Assembly: GCF_021462225.1 (NCBI RefSeq)
Contig: NC_061816.1
Coordinates: 436,480-500,479 of the forward strand
Direction of reading: 5' to 3'
DNA from: Girardinichthys multiradiatus
Lineage: Eukaryota > Chordata > Actinopteri > Cyprinodontiformes > Goodeidae
Length of the DNA: 64,000 bases
A program made the position numbers and the translations under genes. Position 1 is the stretch's first letter. Each line of letters starts with the position of its first letter. The notes under the pieces are model-generated. The model was not told where the DNA came from. It did not search any database and worked only from the letters and a program-made list of their open reading frames with translations. Positions 1 to 11,300 of the stretch are shown piece after piece.

Positions 1-2146
1 AAAAAAACGTACCTATTTAACCTCTTCAGAGGACTCCAAAGATCACCCTGATCAGAAGAACCTCCTCAGTCTTCTCTCAGCTCCTCCCTCGATGGTGGAG
101 CTCCTCACCTTATCTAAGGCAGAGCCCATTTCAGCTGCTAGTAACCAGGGTCTGGTTCTTTCAGTCATGATTCAAGGAGCAGCCCTGGAGAAGTCCCACC
201 TCCACTGAGAACAAGATCAGCACAGCTATTGCTTTGGGTTTACAAGGACTTACCAACCCTTAAGACCATCCCATGTGTCCCATAATGCTTCATCACCCCT
301 ACATAATACCCTGAAGGACACAGTGGTAGATCTTCTCCACATCCACAAGACACGAGTGGACCAACTCTGGAAGGGTAAAGATCTGGTCCACTGTTCCTCC
401 TGGACCTGAGGTCTGACAGTCAGTCCGTCCTCCTTTCCAACACCCTAGACCAGACTGATGGGATTCCTCAACGCTTTCTGCTCCCCCTTCCTAAATACTT
501 GGACCAGCACCCCAGTCTGCCCCTCCACAGGTGTTGTCCCCGTCCCCCATGTGACCTCAACCACATCTGGCCAACGTTGTCCAGAGTCTTCAGCATCATT
601 CCTGGTTCCCAGCCTCAGCAGCCTCCAGCATAGTGATGGACTCTTCTCCTGAGGACATCCAGACCTGGAGCTCAGGTTAATTATTCAATTATACCTCAGA
701 TATAAGGAGCAGATCAGAGAGGTCCCACAGGCTGGTCCAGTCTTTTCTCTCTCAGACTTGGAGAACATCTCCACCATCTGGTTAATCCTGGGTTGGATTT
801 GGTGAAAAGGGAAACTTTCTTTAGAGTGAACAACTCAGGAAGGTTTAAGTCCTAAAGAAGAATCAGGTGTTTGGACCTCAAAGGTCAGATTTCTCTGGTA
901 CCTGGTTTTCCTGTTCACATATCGCCAGTCCTGTTGTCCTTCACCCCTGGCTGAAGTTTCTGAGCTGACATCTTTAGATGTTTACTCATCAATGTTTTTC
1001 TCATACAGAAGCAGCTAAGGTTGAGCTTCCAGCAGGATCATGAAGCGTTTCATGTGAAGACTGTGGTCCAGGGACACTAATAGTTCTTGTTCTAGATCTA
1101 CAGATTTTCTGAGATCTTGAACGTATGATGTAAAGTAAAGGGTTTAAATCTAATATGGGTCCCATAAGATCAGGTAATGTCCTTACCTTCCAGATATGAT
1201 GGTTTTTACCTGCAACCTTCAGACCATCTGGAAGAAGCAGACAGAAGTGACCCTCGGTTGATGCAGATCCTGTAAAACCAGCAGTAACAGACTCTGGTCA
1301 TGTTGTCACTGTCCCTCCAGCAGATCTGACAGATCTTTATTTCTGACTCCATTTTGAACCGCAGAAACAGACTTTATTAATCCTGCTGCACTCCTCAGAC
1401 TCAGAAGTTAGTTCTTCTTTATCAGAGTTCTGCTGTGGTCTCCTGATCAGATGTTTGCTCCAGGAGCCTCGATGCCTCCAATGAGCTATTTCTGTCTATG
1501 AAGATCCTCAGACAGAACCTTCTGCTAAGTTTTTACTGAAGCTTCTGTTTCCTCATCTGTCCTGAAGGACACAAAGGCCTCAGCTGTCCAGCACCAGCCT
1601 GTTTCCTCTTAAGTGTGTCCTTACCTGAGCTGAGGTCTCTGGCTCGTCCATGTGGTGCAGTTCAGTTTATGTTTTCTCCAAATCTGGTCATGATTGTCTA
1701 ATTTTAGCTGTTTTTCTGCACTTGCTGCAGTTTTCTTCTTTTGTGCTCAGTGTTTAATCTGACTGCTGGATGTCATCTACAGAAAAGCTAATCTACAGAA
1801 AATCACCACATTGTTTGACTTCAGATCATTCAGAAGAACGTCACTATCATCTAAACAGGCCGCTTGAAGGACCACCCGGCTCTGGTTTGGATTAGAAGTT
1901 TCTGTATGTCCAGGAAGTTCAAAACCTTCTGAATCAATGAACTAATTAAAGTCTCCAGAAACAGATAGGAGTTCATACATTAGAACCCGCTCTTATCATC
2001 AGCAGGTGGCACTGTTACTGGTGACCATTTTTATGGGTACCAGGTTAATTATGGGGACCGTCCTGGTTTACAGGGACCAAACCGTTTCTTCTTGTTCTTT
2101 GATGATTTCCTCTAACTTGGAGGTTTTTAACATGTGTGTGTGTCAG
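1..2146. other. Non-coding sequence upstream of the first visible impg2 exon
   Basis: No exon was recognised here. The leader exons of impg2 (signal peptide and the basic stretch that precedes the first conserved exon) were looked for by eye and not found, so they probably lie left of the window and this is intron. Only short random open frames are present, and no structured repeat stands out. Confidence 0.5.
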
Positions 2147-2313
2147 TGTGCCAGGAGACAGTATGGGAGGCCTTTAAGATCTTCTGGGACGAGCTCCCCG
2201 ACCGGGATGAGTACCAGGCCTGGGTGAACCGCTGCATTGACGGATCCGTCAGTATCAAGGACATTGGCAGCTTCTTCAGCCAATCAGAGGAGCATAAAAG
2301 CCTCATCAGGAGT
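2147..2313 (+). CDS. impg2: impg2 exon: N-terminal conserved segment
   Basis: It reads [20 protein letters not shown], then [20 protein letters not shown], then [14 protein letters not shown]. This corresponds to the conserved IMPG1/IMPG2 N-terminal segment with its paired cysteines. The acceptor is tgtgtcag and the donor is gtgagc, ending on a codon boundary. It is the first exon I can support in the window. Confidence 0.9.
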
Positions 2314-5300
2314 GTGAGCTATCTAGCCTGTGTTTGATATTTCCTTCAACTCATGTGACCTCAAACATGGACCATTATAGATGATAAGATGTCCTGTTTA
2401 ATAAACCCAACTTTGCTGACGATGTGCTGCTTTATTTCAGAGAGTTGCCCTGGCTGCTGCGGTGAACAGGTCAGTAAACATCTCCTCATGTCTTTGATGG
2501 TGCGGCTCATTGATCTGTAAATAAAGTCAATAATGCAGATAAAGCATGAAAGAGACACACGGTTACTTTCATTGTTAATAAAAACCAGAAATCATTATTT
2601 ATATTTCACAGGGTTAATTGGTTTGTCTTCAGATTGAGATATCATGGAGTTTATCTGACTTTATAAAGTGTGATAATATTATTTTTAACCCTGATTGACT
2701 CAGTTAAGGTTTAGGGCCTCCTGCAGCAGCATTAATGTGATCAGTGTTGTGTTTGCATGTTAACCCCTGTGCTGTTTCATCACCTGCTGCAGTGTGTCCA
2801 TCTCCTCAGGCTCTGCTCCATGCAGGTAGGTTTAAACATCAAGAGGTCATCGGCAAAACAGGGCTGGAGTCATTTTAAACAGAGTACAGATCTCTCTGTT
2901 AGCAGTCTGGTGATGCCAAGGAAAAACTGAGTAGAAGAGAGACACAAACAACCTTCTAACAAAATTAATTAATCTACAAACTTCTGGCTAAAAGTGGAAG
3001 TTCTACAACTATTATCCAAATCCAAATTATCAGTTAATACCTTCAAAGCCTAAAGAAACGGGTCCAACAGCCCACTTCAGACTTCTAGCTACTTCTTGAG
3101 TTCTGACCAATCAGAGAGTGGGGAGAAAGGCGCAAAAGAACCCAAAATTCAGAGCCCGTCTTGTTCTGCTACCCTATAAAAAAAACAACTGGAAAAAGGG
3201 CCTAAATGGGTCTGACGTTGAGGTGTTTCACTCACAGAACCGAATGGACCTCTCCAGGTTGTGGCCCTGTCTGTTTGAAAGATGGAAACATCACACTTTA
3301 GATTCTTGGAGGTTCAGATTTGAGACTTATGGAGGTTCCCAGTTTAGATTCTTGGAGGTTCCTGCTTTAGATACTTGAAGGTTCCCACTTTAGATTCCTG
3401 GAGGTTCCCAGTTTAGATTCTTGAAGGTTTCCACTTTGCGTTCCTGGTAACGTAACAGTGGTGGAAGGAAACACGAGATTTATACTAACTAAACCTTCTG
3501 CAGGCTTGATTAGACCTCTCTCTGATGCCCTCAAGATGAACCTTGCTAATGGATCCTCTGGTCAGACTCAGCTTGTCAGAAGCAATGCACATTTGGGGAG
3601 TAGTCGTCATCGTCGCTGATTAACCAATGAGACATGGACTAGGTGTAATGTGAGAGGCCACTTTAGACAGCTAATGAAAAATAATACCTGAAAAACATTT
3701 TCTCTGAGATGTTTGAGACTCAGGGACACAAACATGTAAAGATCTGACTTATATTGAAGATTTCTACATGAGCAAAATAACTTTAACATATATATGCAGA
3801 GGCTCCCCTATAGAGCATAGCATCTAAGGAAGTCATATGCTCCTCATATTTATGGAGAAGTTGCTTTTATTCGATCTAAAGTCTAGCAGGAACATCTTGA
3901 AGGAACCTGAAGAACAGCATGGTGAAAGGAGAAACCTGAGGTGTTGGTGTGCTCTACACAAAATAGGGGAAATATTTACTATTTGCTTTCATTTTCAAGA
4001 TTGAGCGTCACACATTTTTAAAGCTACATTTATTTTAATTTGAAATTAAACTTGGTGAAAATCAGCCTGGTATATATGAGGACTGATAGTATAAACGTGA
4101 AGACATTAAAAATGATTCATCGACAGAAACACCCAGGTTGTTTAAAAAAGGGGTAGAAACAGGAAAATAAAAGATTAAAAGAGGACTTTTGGAAGACTGA
4201 TGACTCCAGCCCAGACAAAAAATCCTGGCTTTGCTGCTTTTTTCACTAATGAACCAGGAGAGGCTTGTTTGGAGGAGAGTAACTGGAGCGACAGTATTTG
4301 AGATGCTTCCTGCCTTTTAGTTTTCATGCTTTGCTTCAGAACAAACATGGCTGCAGTTAGAAATTAAAGGGAAATTCCGACTATTTTAATAACTTACGTA
4401 TGAGTGAGAGAGGGGACTACACCATGTAGTAAATCAGAAGCCTTGAACTCCATTTAAGCTGTGCTTTGTTGTCTGTTTGTCCTGCAGATCTGAACCATCT
4501 GCCCAGACTCAACAACCTGCGGTCTCCACTCTACCAGGTAGAAGCTGCTTTGGATATTTTCTATTTTATTAATGATCTTAGGCTGAAGCAAACTTGTCAA
4601 CTAAACACCAGGCAGTCCATTTGGACCAGTCTACTCAGTCGTTACAGAAACCATGGTAAGGTGGTGACAACTACATCTCCATAGATTGATTACCAACCTG
4701 AACCAGAACTTCCTGGTAGACGCTGAGTAAAGTACCAAGACTTTCTCCAAACCTCCACCAACACTCCAAGACTTTAATGACCACCAGTAATACTGAGCAC
4801 ACACACCTACTGCAGTAAAGATGATCTAGAGCTGGAACACGTGGAGAACCTAGAACCACAAGGCATTAGGTCTTTGTTCATTGTCTGCATTCGGGAGCTA
4901 CGACCTCTTCTATTGGCCGATCCGTGTGTCTCTGAAGATGGATGTAGGTTGATGTAGGCTAAAGAGGAATTATGCATGTAATAATGCATGGAGATGATTA
5001 TGATGTTTCTGCTGCAGATGGAGATTGGGGTTGAACTAGAGATGATTTTAAAGTTGCATCCAAGCAGCTCCTGATGTTTCCCACCATTGGTTTGTGCTGC
5101 AGTTCAACCCTCAAAGGAAAGTTAATGAGTTTGAGTAGAAATTCTGGTCTTCATGGAAGACCTGGATGTACTCAGGGATTAGTTACCTACTGATGACCCC
5201 TTTTCAAGTCTTTCTTAACCTGCTCCTCCCTCTTGAAGGTTGAAACGGTCTTTGCTTACCATGAGACCTGGTGTTTAGTTCAGGTTTGTTATCAGGAGCT

Positions 5301-8300
5301 ACACCCCAACCTGTCTTTGTGAAGGGGCAGATTCCCGTCACACGCTCCGCTCTCAGAATAGATCTGTAAGCCTATTTACGGGCAGCAGCCTGGTCAATGG
5401 ACGAAGACGGAGCAGGGGGCATGTCGACGTGACTGAGTTAGTGCAGGGCAGCTATCAGGGTTAGTGAGATCACCGCTTGGCCAGGTGGGCTTCGTTTCAA
5501 CATAAACTGCCGCCGAGGCCCCCAGCAAAGACCACAGTAAGGGCCACAAATTATACAACCAGACCCATTAAAGTACTGCAACTGTTAGAGAATAATGTCT
5601 GCATAATCCTTACCAAATCCAATGTTCTATAGCATCTGTAGCTGAACATAACGTCTACCCTCCTGGTTGGTTAAGGACAACTTAGACATTCCTTTGTTCG
5701 TGTGGAGAACGTGGCAGTTGTCCAGTGGAGCTTAAGAGAACAAAAAGCCTTGTTAGCTAACATCATTCTGTTCACAAAGGAATAAACGGTGAACTTTAAA
5801 CCCGTAAAGCTGAGAAAATACAGATTTTAGGATCATTTCAGGTTATGTTTGAAGAAATGGTACAGCATGACATGATTAACAGTGTCATGAACTGAAGAAC
5901 CTTCTGTGAGAACATCTAGTCCTATAACTTGCACTAAGCTTTACCAGTTTCCTGGTTCAGCTGATATTTCTTTGTTCTAACGTTCATATTAGGCTGAGCT
6001 CCAGATAAACATGGTTTTCTTCATTCCTTTCCACTAATGCCTCTTCACAGGAGATGACAGTGTTGTCATTGGATCAGACGCTATTACAGTCCATCAAAAG
6101 GGGCTTTCTCCAGGCTTTGAAGTTACCTCTTGGACTCCACCACTTTCTGGAACTGAAGCCTCACTTAAAGAGGCTGGAGTGACTTCTCTGTCTGAGAATC
6201 CTGTGGATTTATCCTCTGACCCTGCTTCTGACACCACGCCAGAGGACTCTAATGATATCCAGGAAACTCTAGGCAGCATTACCTCACAAAGTCCAGCTGA
6301 GGAACTCAGAAACAGTAATGTTTTAAATGTTGAAGTCACTTCGGAGGACATTGCAGAGATGACCACAGACCTTTTTCACTCTGTTACACCCCAGCATGTT
6401 GACCTGATGGATCAGGAGATTGGGACTGGTTCAGGCAGAGCAAAAGAAGAACACCTTGACCTTGAAACTCTTACTGAAGACTTGAAAAGCATGCAGGTAG
6501 TGAGTCCAGAGGATGAGGAACCTCCAACAGAGGGGGTTACTCAAGAAGTCCTCACAGAAGCTGAGTTTATGATTCGTCCAAAGGCCACCATGTCACCTGC
6601 TGCAGAAACCTTCACTCTGATGGAAGCAGGGTCTGATCTAGAAAACATGCCTGGAACAACTGCTACAGGTTTTCTTAGGCCAAACCTGGAGGAAATCCTG
6701 GATAATTCTTTAAATGCCGTCGCTGGTGTTACTTTGACTGATACTTGGGCAGCGAAACCTGCTGAGGCTGCTCAGGAATCTACTGGCAAAACTGGAGTTC
6801 ACGCTCCTGAAATGGATATTCCAGCACAGGTAGAGGATCCTTCAGAGGCGGCTGTAGACATTAGCCAAGATGAAACAAAGGTCAGCACTGAGACAACACC
6901 CACCGTGTTTCTGATGGTAGAACCTGAAGACAAGATGGAAATGAACATCAATGAGATTCCAGAGCAAGAATCAAACTCAGATGTTTCTTCTCAGACCTCC
7001 ATCCTGACAGCTACCAGCAAGATGATAGCTGAAATAAGAGAAACAACTGAGATGACCATCAAACCTTTCCTCACTGGAGAAGAAGAAAAAGTTGAAGATG
7101 TAATTAGACACATGTCAACAATATGGACAATGACCACTGAGGAACCAACCAAACAAAGTGATTTTCTTGTTCCGACAGCAAAACCAGAGGAGATGATGGA
7201 GGTTGAAGTTAAACATGAAGATGTCCTTGTGATTACAGAAGATAAGAAGGTTGAAGAGGGAACAGAGGTTAGTGCTGAAAAAGAAATTGTTCAGACAGAA
7301 GAAACTATCAAACCAGACAAGACAACAGAAACAGAAGCTCACAAGAAGAAGACAGAAGACTCAGCTGATGAGGAGGTGGAACCCTTAGAGAAGTCCACTG
7401 AAGACGATGCAATAATCAGAGCGACAGTAGGTTCTGTTGATTATGGATATACACCTAAGACACCTACAGAACCCAAAGAACAAAATGGACATGAAATTAT
7501 AGGAGAAACAGATCCCACGGAACAAACTGCACACGAACCAGAACCCGTAGGAGAAGCAATACTCGTAGAAGAAATTAACCCCACTTTAGACATGACACAA
7601 GAAGCAGAACCAACCACAAAACCGCTGCTAGGAACAGAACCAACCACAAAACCGCCCCTAGAAACAGAACCAGCCACAAAACCGCCACTAGAAACAGAAC
7701 CAACCACAAAACCGTCGCTAGGAACAGAACCAACCACAAAACCGCCGCTAGAAACAGAACCAACCACTAAACCGCCGCTAGAAACAGAACCAACCACTAA
7801 ACCGCCGCTAGAAACAGAACCAACCACAAAACCGCAGCTAGAAACAGAACCAACCACTAAACCGCCACTAGAAAAAGAACCAACCACAAAACCGTCTCCA
7901 GAAACAAAACCAATCACAAAAACGCCTCTAGAAACAGAACCAACCACAAAACCGCAGCTAGAAACAGAGCCAACCACAAAACCACCGCTAGGAACAGAAC
8001 CAGCAACAAAACCACCGCTAGGAACAGAACCAACCACAAAACCACAGCTAGGAACAGAGCCAACCACAAAACCGCCGCTAGGAACAGAACCAGCCACAAA
8101 ACCACCGCTAGGAACAGAACCAACCACAAAACTGCCGCTAGGAACAGAACCAACCACAAAACCGCCGCTAGGAACAGAACCAACGACAAAACCGTTGCCA
8201 AGAACAGGACCAGCCACAGAACCGTCGCTAGGAACAGAACCAACCACTAAATCGCCACTAGAAACAGAACCAACCACAAAACCGCAGCTAGAAACAGAGC

Positions 8301-11300
8301 CAACCACAAAACCGCCGCTAGGAACAGAACCAGCCACAAAACCGCTGCTAGGAACAGAACCAACCACAAAACCGTTGCCAAGAACAGGACCAGCCACAAA
8401 ACCGCCACTAGGAACAGAACCAACCACAAAACCGCTGCTAGAAACAGAACCAACCACTAAACCGCCGCTAGAAACAGAACCAGCCACAAAACCACCACTA
8501 AAAACAGAACCAACCACAAAACCGCCGCTAGGAACAGAGCCAACCACAAAACCGCCGCTAGGAACAGAACCAACCACAAAACCGCCGCTAGGAACAGAAC
8601 CAACCACAAAACTGTCGCCAAGAACAGGACCAGCCACAAAACCACCTCTAGAAACAGAACCAACCACAAAACTGCCACTAGAAACAGAACCAGCAACAAA
8701 ACCCCCTCTAGAAACAGAACCAGCCACCAAACCGCCACTAGAAACAGAACCAACCACAAAACCGCCGCTAGAAACTGAACCAACCACAAAACCACCTCTA
8801 GAAACAGAACCAACCACAAAACCGCCACTAGAAACAGAACCAGCAACAAAACCCCCTCTAGAAACAGAACCAGCCACCAAACCGCCACTAGAAACAGAAC
8901 CAACCACAAAACCGTCGCCAAGAACAGAACCAGCCACAAAACCGCCGCTAGAAACTGAACCAACCACAAAATCGCCTCTAGAAACAGAACCAACCACAAA
9001 ACCACAGCTAGGAACAGAGCCAACCACAAAACCGCCGCTAGGAACAGAACCAACCACAAAACCGCCGCTAGGAACAGAACCAACCACAAAACCACAGCTA
9101 GGAACAGAACCAACCATAAAACCGCCGCTAGGAACAGAACCAACCACAAAACCGCCGCTAGGAACAGAACCAACCACAAAACCATCGCCAAGAACAGAAC
9201 CAACCACAAAACCGCCGCTAGGAACAGAACCAACCACAAAACCGACGCTAGAAACTGAACCAACCACAAAACCGCCTCTAGAAACAGAACCAACCACAAA
9301 ACCGCCACTAGAAACAGAACCAGCCACAAAACCCCCTCTAGAAACAGAACCAGCCACTAAACCGCTGCTAGAACCGGCCACAAAACCGCCACTAGAAACT
9401 GAACCAACCACAAAACCACAGCTAGGAACAGAGCCAACCACAAAACCGCCGCTAGGAACAGAACCAACCACAAAACCGTCGCTAGGAACAGAACCAACCA
9501 CAAAACTGTCGCCAAGAACAGAACCAGCCACAAAACCGCCGCTAGAAACTGAACCAACCACAAAACCGCCGCTAGAAACAGAACCAACCACAAAACCGCC
9601 ACTAGAAACAGAACCAACCACAAAACCTCCTTTAGAAACAGAACCAATCACAAAACCTCCTCTAGAAACAGAACCAGCCACTGAACCACTGCTAGAAACA
9701 GAACCAGCCATTAAACCATCACTAGAAACAGAACCTGCTGAAAAATCTGCAATCACAGAAAAAACAGCTGAAGCAAAATCACCAGAACCCACAGGACCAC
9801 CAGCACCAGTTTCAGAATTCACAGTAGAACCATCACAAGAGACATATCCCATCATAAATCATGGACGAGAAGAAGACTCCACAAAAGAAACAGCAGAAGA
9901 AGAAGGTGTAGTAGTAAAACCAGGACATATGAGAGAACCACCACAAGAACCAGAGACAACAGAGAAACCAGTCCAAGAACCTGAACAAATGAAAAAACCA
10001 GCACAGGAAACCATTAAAACCACAGAAGAAACAATCAAAGATGAAAGACCCCAACCCAAAAGAGATCCACCACCAACAGATTCCTCCACAGAGACAGCAA
10101 ACGAAGCACAACCCACCAGAGAACCTGCTCAAGAAGCAGAGGCTATAGAAGATCAACTTGAAGCCTTTGAAAAACCAACACCAGGTCCCTCACCTATAGA
10201 AAGACCAGCCCAAGAAGCTGAACTCTTTAAAGAATCAACACCTGAAACCCAATTAACCATGAAACCAGCTCATACAACAGAACACATAGAACCTACAAGA
10301 GAACCAGGCCTTAAAACAGAAACCACTGAAGAACCTCTACTCAAAACAAAACTTAAACAAGAAGTCACAAAAACCACAGAACAGACGGCACTGGTACCAG
10401 AGCCCAGAACAGAATCCACTGATATTAAAGATAGATATGAAGAAGCATTAGTAGAACCACAACCCACAAGAAAATCTGAAAAGGAGCCAAAACTCACTGG
10501 AGAACCAACTAAAGAGTTAGAACCTTCCATGGAAGCAGGACATATGGAAGAACCTAGTAGAGAACCATCACAAGAAAGAGAACAAGGTAACGATCCAAAA
10601 CTTCACAAAGAACCATCACCTGAAGTGGAAACCCCCAGAGAATCAGGAACAGAAACAATAGCAGAACCTACAAGACAACCAGAACTAGGTGAATCTGTAG
10701 ATGAGCTTCCTGGTAAAAGGGAACCTACAGAAGGACCTACTGAACCTTATTTAAGAACAAATAAAGATAAAACTGATGTTCTTCCAACATCTTCAGATAC
10801 AATGCAAGAAGCAGGAGAACCGTTTAAGGACAGGGAGGACAGAACCTCTGAGACACCAGATGAAGTAACCGAGGAAAAAGGAGGAACAACAACAGATCCA
10901 GTGGAGCTGGTACCACAGAACCCTGTAACTGTTGAAGGTTCAGAAGACACAGAAGAATTATTGCCTGTGACTCAGGTGGAGGGAACTATTGGACAAGATG
11001 TAGCAGCTAGATCTCCACATGGTTCTGCAGTGGACGTTCCACCCGAAACCATTAAAGAAACGATTTCCCATGTGGTTGAACCTGCAATCACAGTGAGACA
11101 ATTTACTCCTGAAGTTGAAGATCCCAGTGAGACACCTCCAGAAGCTGTGACCAAATTCCCTCCAAGGACAACATCAGAAGCAGGGTCCCTCAAGACTGAG
11201 GACCCTCCCACTGAGGAACAGGTCTGGCTGAGAAAGAACGGTACGCTGGCAGTTCTCCCACCAGCTGCTGATGGAGACAAAATCATGACGGAGCCTCCTC

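Noticed and set aside
8457..9329. Minus-strand hydrophobic Leu/Val/Trp repeat frame as a membrane protein
   Set aside because: A further shadow frame of the same 30-bp repeat.
7441..9855. 804-aa minus-strand open frame (Gly/Val/Ser repeats) as a gene
   Set aside because: It is the reverse complement of the impg2 coding repeat; the periodicity alone keeps it open. There is no independent start context, domain or flanking exon.
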